DNA of 64,000 nucleotides from the NCBI GenBank assembly GCA_049323455.1, contig JBMONF010000019.1, positions 248,001-312,000 of the forward strand, given 5' to 3'. The DNA comes from Hypericibacter sp049323455. GTDB taxonomy: Bacteria; Pseudomonadota; Alphaproteobacteria; Dongiales; Dongiaceae. The notes under the pieces were generated by a model. The model made no database searches and was not told the origin of the DNA. It worked only from the letters and a program-made list of their open reading frames with translations. Positions 1 to 7,550 of this stretch are shown one piece after another; the first letter of the stretch is position 1, and each line of letters begins with the position of its first letter. A program made the position numbers and the translations under genes.

Positions 1-749
1 TGCGCCGGCCGCCGCACATCGTCTCGGCCGTCGACGACGTCTCGCTCTCGGTCGAGCGCGGCGGCTCGCTCGGGATCGTCGGCGAATCGGGCTCCGGCAA
101 GAGCACAATCGCGCGCAGCATCGTCGGGCTGGTCCCTGCGCAGCGCGGCCGCATCCTGGTGGACGGCGTGGCCCTGGGATCTTCCCTGTCCGAGCGGCCT
201 GCCCGGCAGCAGCGCGAGCTGCAAATGGTCTTCCAGGATCCGTTCCTGTCGCTCAATCCGGCCTTCACCGTGGCCCGCACCCTGGCCGAGCCGCTGCGCC
301 AGCACAGGCTCTGCGCCGAGCGCGAGATCCCGGGGCGCATCGCCGAGCTCATGGCCAAGGTCGAGCTGCCGGCAGCACTCCTGGAGCGGCGCACCACGCA
401 GCTCTCGGGCGGCCAGCGCCAGCGCGTCGGCATCGCGCGGGCCCTGGCACTGGAGCCCGAGATCCTGATCGCCGACGAGGTCACCTCGGCGCTCGATGTC
501 ACCATCCAGGCGCAGATCCTGGGCCTGTTCGAGCGCCTGCGTCGCGAGATGTCGCTCACCCTGATCGTGATTTCGCACGATCTGGCGGTGGTGCGCTATC
601 TGTGCGAGCGGATCGCCGTCATGCGCCGGGGGAAACTGGTCGAATATGGCCCGACCGAAGAGGTCCTGAACCGCCCGCGCGAGGACTATACCCGGGCCCT
701 GATTGCCGCCATTCCGCGCCTCTCGCGCCGGCCTGCCCCCTGCGACTGA
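1..749 (+). CDS. Oligopeptide/dipeptide ABC transporter ATP-binding protein (OppF/DppF type), 5' end outside the window
   Basis: Cytoplasmic ATPase subunit that powers import of peptides or a related solute. The reading frame is open from base 3, so the N-terminus lies before the window. Visible motifs: Walker A GESGSGKST (81-107), a Q-loop glutamine in VFQDP (about 234), the LSGGQ signature (402-416), Walker B ILIADE (about 462-479) and the switch histidine in ISHD (about 576). The stretch SLNPAFTVARTLAEPL after the Q-loop is typical of OppF/DppF subunits, as is the short C-terminus. Walker A sits close to the left edge, so probably only some 20-40 residues are missing, unless a second ATPase domain is fused upstream. 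The permease and binding protein are presumably to the left, so the substrate cannot be inferred. Confidence 0.93.
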   Translation, partial: RRPPHIVSAVDDVSLSVERGGSLGIVGESGSGKSTIARSIVGLVPAQRGRILVDGVALGSSLSERPARQQRELQMVFQDPFLSLNPAFTVARTLAEPLRQHRLCAEREIPGRIAELMAKVELPAALLERRTTQLSGGQRQRVGIARALALEPEILIADEVTSALDVTIQAQILGLFERLRREMSLTLIVISHDLAVVRYLCERIAVMRRGKLVEYGPTEEVLNRPREDYTRALIAAIPRLSRRPAPCD

Positions 750-800
750 CGCCCCGGGAACGGGCGCCAACCTCACGAGCGCGGGCGCCCGCCGCTCTTC

Positions 801-1085
801 TCAAGATGCGGGCGCCGCACCCGGCAGCTTGCGCCGGGCCGCGGCAATCGCGGTGGCGGGCAGGCCGGCATGGTCGGCGAAGGCCAGCAAATCGGGCTCG
901 TGCGCCAGGAGAAAATCGAGCAGGCCCGCATGCAGCGCCGGATCCTCGATGCGGGCCTTGATCTCGGCCAGCTCGAGGCCCGAGAGCGCCAGGAATCGGC
1001 TCAGGAGCGCGTCGTTGCCGGCGATGAATCCGAGCGCCATGAGCGCCACGGTCTCGGGATCGGGCAGGGGATCGGGGCGAAGCAT
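801..1085 (-). CDS. DUF3572 family protein
   Basis: Small, acidic, soluble alphaproteobacterial protein of unknown function (94 residues from the start chosen). The family pattern is visible: an Ala/Leu-rich N-terminal helix ending ALMALGFIAGNDALLSRFL, then LSGLEL, a DPALHAGLLDFLL segment and a C-terminal helix. The start at 1085 (MLRPDP) was preferred because the family begins just before the PDPETVALMALGF segment. An ATG at 1121 would add 12 residues with no family support. It converges with the ABC gene on the left, 51 bases apart. No catalytic residues are apparent and the gene has no obvious operon partner. Confidence 0.75.
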   Translation of the reverse strand: MLRPDPLPDPETVALMALGFIAGNDALLSRFLALSGLELAEIKARIEDPALHAGLLDFLLAHEPDLLAFADHAGLPATAIAAARRKLPGAAPAS

Positions 1086-1275
1086 GCGGCCATTGTCGAG
1101 GCTTCGGGCCCGGCGGAGCAAGGGCCGAGGCGCGGGCGGCGGGCGGCGATGCGTGGCGAACGAGCCGGCGGCCCAGGGCCGGAACGCCCGCGGGGGTGTC
1201 GCGGATGCGCCAGGCTTTACCCTTGGGCTCCCCTTGCAGTATGGTCGCCCCGCTCTAGCTTTTCCCGAGCCCCAA

Positions 1276-1352
1276 GCGCCCGTAGCTCAGCTGGATAGAG
1301 CGTTGCCCTCCGAAGGCAAAGGTCGTGAGTTCGAATCTCGCCGGGCGCGCCA
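1276..1352 (+). tRNA. tRNA-Arg (anticodon CCG)
   Basis: A 77-nt cloverleaf. The acceptor arm GCGCCCG (1276-1282) pairs with CGGGCGC (1342-1348), followed by discriminator G and an encoded CCA (1350-1352). The D arm contains AGCTCAGCTGGATAGAGC and the T arm contains GGTTCGAATCtype sequence (here GAGTTCGAATCTC). The anticodon stem TTGCC/GGCAA encloses the loop CTCCGAA, giving anticodon CCG, which reads the CGG arginine codon common in this GC-rich genome. No integrase or repeated 3' end was seen beside it, so there is no sign that it serves as an integration site. Confidence 0.96.
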
Positions 1353-1453
1353 GTTTCTCGACACGCCAGGGCTCCCAACAAGCACCAAAAAAGCCGAATC
1401 GGCAGTTCAGGCGTGACCCCGCCTGCGACAAAGCTTTTATCGTTCGCCTCTTA

Positions 1454-1498
1454 TTGCCGACCGCAAATTCGTATGCTATTGTCATACACATTCATACG
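1454..1498 (+). promoter_or_regulatory. Promoter and palindromic operator of the toxin-antitoxin operon
   Basis: A -35 like TTGCCG (1454-1459) and a -10 like TATTGT (1477-1482) are 17 bases apart. Overlapping and following the -10 are inverted repeats: GTATG (1471-1475) with CATAC (1483-1487), and CGTATG (1470-1475) with CATACG (1493-1498). The antitoxin ATG is at 1517. Ribbon-helix-helix antitoxins of this family bind such repeats together with the toxin to repress their own operon. The assignment is an inference from position and symmetry. Confidence 0.5.
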
Positions 1499-1516
1499 TG
1501 TTGAGAACATCGCATC

Positions 1517-1780
1517 ATGACAACTTCCGTCCTGAGTGTGCGCGTCAGCGAGGAGGAGCGCAGCCTCCTGGAGGCGGCGTCCGAGCAGGCGCGGACCAGC
1601 CTCAGCGATTTCATCCGGCGCAAGGCGCTCGAAGCGGCCGAGATCGACGTCCTTGAGCGTCGGATCGTCACCATCCCGGCCAAGGACTGGGAGAGGTTTG
1701 AGGCCTGGGCGGACCGCCCGCCGCAGAAGATCGCCGCGCTTGAGGAGCTCGCGCGCACCGATCCTGCATGGCGGGCATAA
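1517..1780 (+). CDS. DUF1778 (TacA-like) antitoxin
   Basis: Type II antitoxin of 87 residues. The N-terminal half (about residues 3-42, with VSEEERSLLEAASEQA and LSDFIRRKALEAA) is a ribbon-helix-helix DNA-binding segment. The C-terminal tail (about 50-87, with WERFEAWADRPPQ and LEELARTDPAW) matches the toxin-wrapping peptide of the family. It would neutralise the acetyltransferase encoded next, whose ATG lies 13 bases inside this gene, so the two are translationally coupled. The operator upstream suggests autoregulation. Family assignment is firm; activity and toxin neutralisation are inferred from the pair. Confidence 0.93.
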   Translation: MTTSVLSVRVSEEERSLLEAASEQARTSLSDFIRRKALEAAEIDVLERRIVTIPAKDWERFEAWADRPPQKIAALEELARTDPAWRA

Positions 1781-2280
1781 CTGCGCCGCGGCCGCTCGCC
1801 GAAACCGACGACCGCAACGGCTTCGATTGCGGCCGGGAGTCGATGAACCAATGGTTCCGGCGTCACGCCTGGGCCAATCACGCTGCCGGCCTCTCGCGCA
1901 CCAATGTCATTTGCGACGCGGCTACGAGAGAGATCGTCGGCTATGTCACCTTGAGCGCGGCGCAGATCGAGCGGGCCGCCCTGCCCAAGCCGCAGCAGCG
2001 CAACACGCCTGATCCCGTGCCGGCGACATTGCTCGGCCAGCTCGCGATCCATAAAGACCATCAAGGAAAGGGCTATGCCCGTTCACTGCTTCTCTTCGCC
2101 CTGCGCGCGGCTCTCAGGGCTTCTCACGACGTCGGAAGCTTCGGCGTCATCACCCATCCCCTCGATGACTCCGCACGCGGTTTCTATGCGCGATGGGGTT
2201 TTCAGGATCTGCCCTTCGACCCGCGCCGGGCCATGATCGTCCGCATGGTCGATTTGGGACAAAGCGGCTTGGATCGGTGA
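1768..2280 (+). CDS. GNAT acetyltransferase toxin (TacT/AtaT-like)
   Basis: 170-residue GNAT toxin. Known relatives use acetyl-CoA to acetylate the amino group of aminoacyl-tRNA and stop translation. Features seen: the N-terminal F-D-C-G segment (19-22) followed by MNQWF, typical of this class; VGYVTLS (about 57-63); the acetyl-CoA pyrophosphate loop QGKGYA (99-104); and the C-terminal FYARWGF (139-145), in which Tyr140 is the expected catalytic tyrosine. Length and motif order match TacT-type proteins. It overlaps the antitoxin gene by 13 bases. Which tRNA it would modify cannot be told from sequence. Confidence 0.92.
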   Translation: MAGITAPRPLAETDDRNGFDCGRESMNQWFRRHAWANHAAGLSRTNVICDAATREIVGYVTLSAAQIERAALPKPQQRNTPDPVPATLLGQLAIHKDHQGKGYARSLLLFALRAALRASHDVGSFGVITHPLDDSARGFYARWGFQDLPFDPRRAMIVRMVDLGQSGLDR

Positions 2281-2872
2281 AATCGCGACGTGGGCGACGT
2301 TCATGGCGCGGTCTGAGGATTTGTAGCGTGACACGAGCAGAGCTTTGCTTGCGGCGCAAGAATGGTCGTAGTCACGTTGGCGAGCCTCGGGAGCTCGGGG
2401 CAGCGCTCCACAGCCTGACGGTTAGAATGTCGTAGCGTTCCAGCGAAGACGTGGTTCTCAGTTTCGTCCACGCAAGGGCGCCAGTTTTCAATCTGCGCAC
2501 TCGCCTCGCATCCGCGCGGCGTAGCGGCTGATCGCCGATCGATCATCGGCGATTACCGCAAGACATGCTCGTCTCGCGCGCCGGCTGCGCCATTGACGGC
2601 TGACGATGGCAGATCGGGGCGCGCTCGCGGAGGACTTTGGCGTGGGAAGCAAGGCGATCACAAGACACGCCGTGGACCTGTTGCCGGCGGCCCCAGGGTC
2701 CAGCCCTGTCGCGGTCGCTCGGTCTCGTCCCTGGATCGAGCTGGCGTTGGGGGTGCGTGAGCTTCCCCGGGGCATGCTTGCTCAAGCTTATATTGGTCGT
2801 TCGTCCAAAAACCTATATATAGGCTCAGTACGGGCGCGCGAGCGCTATCGAGCAAAGGGGGCCGGCCGCAAG
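2281..2872. other. 592-base stretch without a supportable gene
   Basis: Open frames exist on both strands, but none shows a recognisable domain, and base composition is somewhat less biased than in the flanking genes. It holds an inverted repeat ATCGCCGAT/ATCGGCGAT with a 5-base spacer (2531-2553) and, near the right end, an AT-rich segment (about 2785-2825) that probably contains the monooxygenase promoter. The sequence could be decayed remains of a mobile element next to the toxin-antitoxin pair, but nothing in it proves this. Confidence 0.5.
2812..2823. promoter_or_regulatory. 12-bp perfect palindrome upstream of the monooxygenase
   Basis: CCTATATATAGG is self-complementary and sits 49 bases before the monooxygenase ATG in a locally AT-rich segment. 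It could be an operator or overlap the promoter. No regulator gene is adjacent, so the binding protein is unknown. Confidence 0.3.
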
Positions 2873-4477
2873 ATGGAACAACAGGACGTCCTGATCGTGG
2901 GCGCCGGCTTCGCCGGCATGTACATGCTCCATCGCCTGCGCGGGCTGGGGCTGACGGCGAAAGTGGTCGAGGCCGGAAGCGGTGTGGGCGGCACCTGGTA
3001 CTGGAACCGCTATCCCGGTGCGCGCTGCGACGTCGAGAGCATGAGCTATTCCTACTCGTTCTCGGACGAGCTGCAGCAGGAATGGGTCTGGCCCCATCGC
3101 TACGCAGCGCAGCCCGACATCCTGCGCTATGCGAACCACGTGGCCGACCGTTTCGATCTGCGCAAGGACATCGTTTTCGATACCCGCATCCTCACCGCGC
3201 GCTTCGACGAAGGCGGCAACCGCTGGCTCGTCGATACAGACAAGGGCGGCCGCCTTCGCGCCCGCTATCTCGTCATGGCGACGGGCTGCCTGTCCGTGCC
3301 CAAGATCCCCGATCTGCCCGAGTTGCAGAATTTCGCCGGGCGCGTTCTGCACACGGCGAGCTGGCCGAGGGAGGGCGTGGATTTCTCGGGCAAAAGCGTC
3401 GGCATCATCGGCACGGGATCCTCGGGCGTCCAGTCGATCCCGATCATCGCCCAGCAGGCCCGCCATCTCACCGTGTTTCAGCGCACCGCCAATTTCAGCA
3501 TTCCCGCCTGGAACGCGCCGCTGCCGCCGGAGCAGGAGGCGGCGATGAAACGGAACTATGGGGCGCTGCGCGAGAAGTCGCGCAATTCCTACGCGGGCGA
3601 CTATGCGGACGAATATTACCTGTCGATCCTGAAGCTGACGCCCGAGGAGCGCGAGGTCCAATTCGAGGAGCGCTGGCGCGAAGGCGGGTTCAACTTCCAA
3701 TATGCCTTCGCCGACCTCATGCTGTCGGAAGAGGCGAACGAGCTCGCCGCCGAATTCGTGCGCAGGAAGATCCGCGCCACGGTCCGCGACCCCAGGGCCG
3801 CGGAGATGCTCTGCCCCAAGGACCATCCGCTGGGCACCAAGCGGCTTTGCGTCGACACGAACTATTACGAGACCTTCAACCGCGAGAACGTGTCGCTCGT
3901 CGACATCAAGAGCGATCCGATCGTGGCGATGACGCCGGACGGCCTGCGCACGCGAAACGCCCAATACCGCTTCGACATCTTGGTCCTCGCCACGGGCTTC
4001 GACGCCATGACGGGGGCGCTGACCGGCATCGACATCCGGGGCCGGAACGGCATCTCGCTCAAGGAGCAATGGCGCCACGGCGCCGAGGCCTATCTCGGAC
4101 TGGCCGTCGCCGGGTTCCCGAACATGTTCGTCGTCACCGGGCCCGGCAGCCCGTCCGTGCTCGCCAACATGATCCTGGCCTGCGAGCAGCATGTCGAATG
4201 GATCGGGGACCTCCTGGAGCATGCAAAGGAGCAGGGCATCGACCGCATCGAGGCGGACCCACGAGCCCAGAGCGAATGGGCCAGAGAGGTCACGGCGAGC
4301 GCCGACAGGACGCTCTATCCCAAGGCCAATTCCTGGTATATGGGCGCCAATGTTCCCGGCAAGCCGCGCGTCTTCATGCCCTATGTCGACGGCTTCAACG
4401 TCTATAGCGAGGTCTGCGGGAAGATCGCCGCCACGGGCTATGAAGGGTTTCGCCTGACGCGCGCCGAGCCGCGCTGA
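2873..4477 (+). CDS. Flavin-containing Baeyer-Villiger-type monooxygenase
   Basis: Class B flavoprotein monooxygenase (534 residues), expected to insert oxygen beside a ketone using FAD and NADPH. The FAD dinucleotide motif GAGFAG is at residues 10-15, followed by the GGTWYWNRYPGARCD block (39-53) characteristic of cyclohexanone-monooxygenase relatives. The Baeyer-Villiger fingerprint FxGxxxHxxxWP is intact (F154, G156, H160, W164, P165), and the NADPH motif GIIGTGSSG is at 177-185. The frame stays open for 89 codons upstream, but family similarity begins at MEQQDVLIVGAG, so the ATG at 2873 was chosen; AAAGGGG about 12 bases before it may be the ribosome site. The gene is monocistronic. The substrate (cyclic, aromatic or steroid ketone) cannot be predicted. 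Confidence 0.9.
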   Translation: MEQQDVLIVGAGFAGMYMLHRLRGLGLTAKVVEAGSGVGGTWYWNRYPGARCDVESMSYSYSFSDELQQEWVWPHRYAAQPDILRYANHVADRFDLRKDIVFDTRILTARFDEGGNRWLVDTDKGGRLRARYLVMATGCLSVPKIPDLPELQNFAGRVLHTASWPREGVDFSGKSVGIIGTGSSGVQSIPIIAQQARHLTVFQRTANFSIPAWNAPLPPEQEAAMKRNYGALREKSRNSYAGDYADEYYLSILKLTPEEREVQFEERWREGGFNFQYAFADLMLSEEANELAAEFVRRKIRATVRDPRAAEMLCPKDHPLGTKRLCVDTNYYETFNRENVSLVDIKSDPIVAMTPDGLRTRNAQYRFDILVLATGFDAMTGALTGIDIRGRNGISLKEQWRHGAEAYLGLAVAGFPNMFVVTGPGSPSVLANMILACEQHVEWIGDLLEHAKEQGIDRIEADPRAQSEWAREVTASADRTLYPKANSWYMGANVPGKPRVFMPYVDGFNVYSEVCGKIAATGYEGFRLTRAEPR

Positions 4478-4558
4478 CGAGCGCTCCCCGTCATGGGAGC
4501 GCCGACCGGCCCGACCGCGCTTCCCACGATGCGAGCGGGACCCGACGCCGAGCCGGCG

Positions 4559-5077
4559 TCACGCTGCCGCCAGATAGGCGGCGAGCTGGTCGAAAGTGCC
4601 GCCCCAGCCCTGCCGCATCGATTCGTGGCCATCGTCGAAGGTCCGGCGCTCCTCCTCCGTCGCGTTCAAGGGGGCCCAGCGCACCGTCACCTTCGTCTTG
4701 CCGCCCTCGTTCGCGAACTCGGTGGTGGAGGTCATCTCCAGCGGCCAGGTCGGATGCATCGGGTGGCGGGTCACCCCGCCCGTCTCGTCCGAGAAGGAAA
4801 CGACATAGGCCAGGCGCTGCGGTGCGACGATCTCGCGATAGACGAACCGGCCCCACATCGCCTGTCCGTCGGGCGCGCGCAGGCAGTAGTGAAAGAGGCC
4901 GCCCGGCCGGAGATCGACGCTGCAGCGTTCGACCGTGAAGCCCTTCGGTCCCCACCAGCGCTTCAGATGCCCGGGCTCGGTGAAAGCCTTCCAGACGGTC
5001 TCGCACGGCGCGTCGAAGAGCCGCGCGATGACGAACTCCTTCCGGATGGCGCTCTTGTTTGCGCTGGTTGCGCTCAT
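4559..5077 (-). CDS. SRPBCC/AHSA1-domain protein
   Basis: 172-residue START-like fold protein of the AHSA1 (activator of Hsp90 ATPase homologue) type. The usual landmarks are present: an N-terminal RLFDAPCETVWKAFTEP helix-strand, the WWGPKGF motif, GGLFHYCL, and a C-terminal helix GWGGTFDQLAAYLA. Such proteins bind hydrophobic ligands, and in bacteria they often sit beside VOC and DUF899 genes, as here. AGGAGAGGAAAC precedes the ATG. The next gene upstream on the same strand (VOC, ending at 5168) is 90 bases away, so co-transcription is plausible. Ligand unknown. Confidence 0.88.
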   Translation of the reverse strand: MSATSANKSAIRKEFVIARLFDAPCETVWKAFTEPGHLKRWWGPKGFTVERCSVDLRPGGLFHYCLRAPDGQAMWGRFVYREIVAPQRLAYVVSFSDETGGVTRHPMHPTWPLEMTSTTEFANEGGKTKVTVRWAPLNATEEERRTFDDGHESMRQGWGGTFDQLAAYLAAA

Positions 5078-5167
5078 GTTTCCTCTCCTTCGTTCGACGG
5101 TTATGGGGTTCGCGTCCAGCGGGCCGACGCCGTTTCGGCAGGGACAGAAGCGAAAGCGCGCTGCGGG

Positions 5168-5611
5168 TCAGTCCCGATCCTTCCGCAGCGGGTGGGCGAA
5201 GCTCCAGGCGTGGCCGAACGGATCGACCACTTGGCCGTAGCGGGCACCCCAGAAGGCGTCCATCGGCGCCATCGTCACGGTCGCGCCAGCCGCGACGATG
5301 CGCCTTACCGCCTCGTCGCAATCGGCGACCTCGAGATGGAGCGTGACCGCCGTGCCACCCAGCGCCGCGGGCGGCGCCAGCTTGCCGGCCTCCCTGCCGC
5401 CCGCGGCTGCGGGGCAATGCTCGGGGAAATGATCCCGCACGAACATCCTCGCCCCGTTGACCGCGATCTCGGCATGCATGAGCCGCTTGCCGTCCTGGGC
5501 CGGCAGGCGCATGACCTCCGTGGCACCGAGCCCCTTCTTGTAGAACTCCAGTGCCGCGGCCGCGTCGTTGACGACGAGGTGCGGAATGACGCCTTGTGCT
5601 TGATCGGCCAT
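5168..5611 (-). CDS. VOC-family (PhnB/glyoxalase-like) protein
   Basis: 147-residue vicinal-oxygen-chelate protein with the two beta-alpha-beta-beta-beta halves expected of the PhnB-like branch. The N-terminal half has IPHLVVNDAAAALEFYKKG and MHAEI; the C-terminal half has LHLEVADCDEAVRRIVAAGA, WGARYGQVVDPFGHAWSF. This branch often lacks enzymatic metal ligands; the GDRYG-type loop reads ARYGQ here. A good ribosome site (GAGGAGACC) precedes the ATG. It lies between the AHSA1 and DUF899 genes on the same strand. Substrate and activity are unknown. Confidence 0.87.
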   Translation of the reverse strand: MADQAQGVIPHLVVNDAAAALEFYKKGLGATEVMRLPAQDGKRLMHAEIAVNGARMFVRDHFPEHCPAAAGGREAGKLAPPAALGGTAVTLHLEVADCDEAVRRIVAAGATVTMAPMDAFWGARYGQVVDPFGHAWSFAHPLRKDRD

Positions 5612-5661
5612 GTCAGGTCTCCTCGATTGAAAGAATCAGATGGCGTGAAGAACGGTTTGTT

Positions 5662-5789
5662 CGTCGTCCCGGACGCTAGGCGAGCCCAAAGCCCGTCAGG
5701 GCTTTGGAATTGCGAGCCTTGCGATCCGGGACCCATGGCTACAACCGAGCTCGGTCGCGACATGGGTCCCCGCTTTCGCGGGGACGACG
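5662..5789. repeat. Intergenic palindromic repeat, family A copy 1
   Basis: Bounded by CGTCGTCCC (5662-5670) and its exact reverse complement GGGACGACG. It contains a nested CCCGGA/TCCGGG pair and the hairpin CCCCGCTTTCGCGGGG near the right end. Related copies are at 46850-46930, 50979-51057 and 52350-52435, always between genes. The structure resembles bacterial REP/BIME elements. Confidence 0.7.
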
Positions 5790-5820
5790 GAAGAGCAGCT
5801 TCCAGCCGAGCGAAGCCCCT

Positions 5821-6594
5821 TCAGGCGCGCACGCGCTCCTGCTGCCGTGCCTCGCCCGAAGCACAGCAGGACGACGAACCCTTGCCGTCCTCGTACTGGT
5901 CGCGGCGCTTGACCCAGTCCATCAGGTTGTAGTGGGGACCGGTCTCGTTGCGTCCCTTGGGCGTGGCGTCGAGGATGACGTAGGTGCCGAGCAGCTCCTC
6001 GCCGCCGCGCGCATAAGCCGAATAGGTGTGGTAGATGTCGCCCTTCTCGTCCTTGTAGAACACGCTGGCGCCGGGGAGATCCTCGATCGCGGCATCGATC
6101 ATCTCGTAGTTGTAGTAAACCTTGCCTTTCGCCAGCTCCTCCTTGGTGAAGGACACGTGATAGTCGTAGTTGAAGTCGCTGCCCTCGGACGATACCCATT
6201 TGAAGCGCCAGCCCATGCGCTTCTTGTAGGCTTGGAGCTTGGCGAGCGGGGCGCGCGACACCGCGACGAACGTCACGTCATGATGCTCGAGATGCACGAC
6301 CGCGCCGTCGATATGGTCGGCCGCGAAGGAGCAGCCGATGCAGCCCTCCTCCCAATCCGGCGCGAACATGAAATGCTGGACGAAGAGCTGGCTGCGCCCC
6401 TCGAACAGATCGGACAGCGTTCTCTTGCCTCGAGGCGTATCGAACAGATAGCTCTTCTCGACCCTGACCCAGGGCAACGCGCGCCGCTCGGCGTTCAGGC
6501 GATCACGCAGGCGGGTCAGCTCCTTCTCCTTGGCTAGCAAGGCCTTGCGCGCAGCCAGCCATTCGTCGCGAGACACGATTCGATGTTGCGGCAT
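5821..6594 (-). CDS. DUF899 thioredoxin-like family protein
   Basis: 257-residue protein of the DUF899 family, a thioredoxin-like fold of uncertain chemistry. It shows the N-terminal helix RDEWLAARKALLAKEKELTRLRD (residues 9-31, split here for description), the P/W-V motif before KSYLFDT, the SQLFVQHFMFAPDWEEGC core, and the CIGCS pair (Cys85, Cys88) that takes the place of a thioredoxin CxxC. The C-terminal tail ends with an unusual SSSCCASGE segment. The ATG at 6594 follows GGAGACC; longer in-frame starts run into the promoter. It is divergent from the marR gene, with an operator palindrome between them, so MarR control is likely. Confidence 0.88.
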   Translation of the reverse strand: MPQHRIVSRDEWLAARKALLAKEKELTRLRDRLNAERRALPWVRVEKSYLFDTPRGKRTLSDLFEGRSQLFVQHFMFAPDWEEGCIGCSFAADHIDGAVVHLEHHDVTFVAVSRAPLAKLQAYKKRMGWRFKWVSSEGSDFNYDYHVSFTKEELAKGKVYYNYEMIDAAIEDLPGASVFYKDEKGDIYHTYSAYARGGEELLGTYVILDATPKGRNETGPHYNLMDWVKRRDQYEDGKGSSSCCASGEARQQERVRA

Positions 6595-6747
6595 GGGTCG
6601 GTCTCCATCGGTTCGGGTTGAATGCGACATTCTTCGCCTGGGCAAGACACGAAACGTCTTCAGAATGGGGGCCGTCGGCCCGCCGGCATGGGGCGGGCAG
6701 TGGCGCATCCGCATGCCACCGCTGCCCGTTCCGCGCTTGATCGTTAC

Positions 6748-6759
6748 GTTGATATCAAC
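6748..6759. promoter_or_regulatory. Probable MarR operator
   Basis: GTTGATATCAAC is a perfect 12-bp palindrome, 12 bases before the marR ATG and within the promoter region shared with the divergent DUF899 gene. MarR proteins commonly bind AT-centred palindromes of this kind and repress both their own gene and the neighbour. Confidence 0.6.
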
Positions 6760-6770
6760 ATAATTGGCCC

Positions 6771-7217
6771 ATGTCAAACCGCAGAGAACTTCCCTACGAA
6801 ATCACGCTGCAGGTGCGCGACGCCTGCCTGTGCCTCCATCTGCAGCGCGCGGCCCGCGTGGTGGCGCGGCGCTTCGACGAAGCGCTGCGGCCGCTGGGGA
6901 TCACCAACGGCCAGTTCTCGCTGCTGATGTCGCTCAATCGCCCGGAGGCGCCGACCATCGGCAGCGTGGCGACCCTGCTGGCCATGGACCGGACGACGCT
7001 CACCGCCAACCTCAAGCCACTCGAACGTCGCGGCCTGGTGAAGGTGACGGTCGACAAGGCGGACAAGCGCAGCCGCCGTTTGACGCTGACCCCGGCCGGG
7101 CGGGCCTTGCTTGGCGCGGCCTTCCCGGTGTGGAAGCGGACGCACGCGGCGATCGAGCGTCTCCTCGCCCGGTCCAGCGCCGACGAGCTGCGCGCCGATT
7201 TGCGCGCGCTTTCCTGA
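6771..7217 (+). CDS. MarR-family transcriptional regulator
   Basis: 148-residue winged-helix regulator. Residues about 15-45 form the dimerisation helix (RDACLCLHLQRAARVVARRFDEAL), followed by LGITNGQFSLLMSL, the DNA-recognition region (IGSVATLLAMDRTTLTANLKPLERRGLV) and the wing with DKADKRSRRLTLTPAG. It carries two N-terminal cysteines (CLC), which in some MarR proteins sense oxidants or electrophiles. It is divergent from the DUF899-VOC-AHSA1 genes and has a palindromic operator at its own promoter, so it probably represses both sides. Ligand unknown. Confidence 0.93.
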   Translation: MSNRRELPYEITLQVRDACLCLHLQRAARVVARRFDEALRPLGITNGQFSLLMSLNRPEAPTIGSVATLLAMDRTTLTANLKPLERRGLVKVTVDKADKRSRRLTLTPAGRALLGAAFPVWKRTHAAIERLLARSSADELRADLRALS

Positions 7218-7550
7218 CCGGGTGTCAGACGACGCTTCGGGTGACGCTGCGGCCGAAAGCCGCAGACAGCGACGCCTCGGAATATCGTTGCCATGTGTGA
7301 AGAAGGGTGGGCTGTCAGATTCCTGACAGCATCCTGACAGCCGGGCCCGCTTTGATGGCGCGGAGATCGTCGACGCTCCGGTCGCAGTTCAGGGGCGTCA
7401 CGAACCTCCACTGGCATTCACGCGCGGTACCTCATTGGCGGCGGGGAGGCCTACGCGCGGCGCAAGAGCGCCTTGCCTCGTTCGCGAGGAAGTCCCTGCG
7501 GCGCCGCAGGTGCGGGGCAAGTGACAACCCGGAAGCTCGATGAGGAACAC
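7218..7550. other. 333-base leader/intergenic region before the cupredoxin gene
   Basis: No gene is supportable here. The notable content is the cluster of TGACAG repeats at 7311-7340, annotated separately. The cupredoxin ATG lies some 210 bases downstream of that cluster, so the gene may have a long leader. Confidence 0.45.
7311..7340. promoter_or_regulatory. TGAC-N7-TGAC response-regulator-type box
   Basis: GCTGTCAG (7311-7318) and CTGACAGC (7323-7330) form a perfect palindrome with a 4-base spacer, and a third CTGACAG follows (7334-7340). TGAC at 7324 and TGAC at 7335 are 11 bases apart, the direct-repeat spacing of OmpR/PhoP-type regulators. The same TGAC-N7-TGAC arrangement occurs at 35196-35210 and, inverted, at 32661-32675 in the two-component/PepSY locus. 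Confidence 0.5.

Noticed and set aside
1276..1352. tRNA-Arg as an integration site for a genomic island
   Set aside because: No integrase gene and no repeated tRNA 3' end could be seen in the following sequence, although a toxin-antitoxin pair is adjacent.
2606..2872. An 89-residue N-terminal extension of the monooxygenase
   Set aside because: It has no family similarity and contains a palindrome and AT-rich promoter-like DNA; Baeyer-Villiger enzymes start close to the GxGxxG motif.
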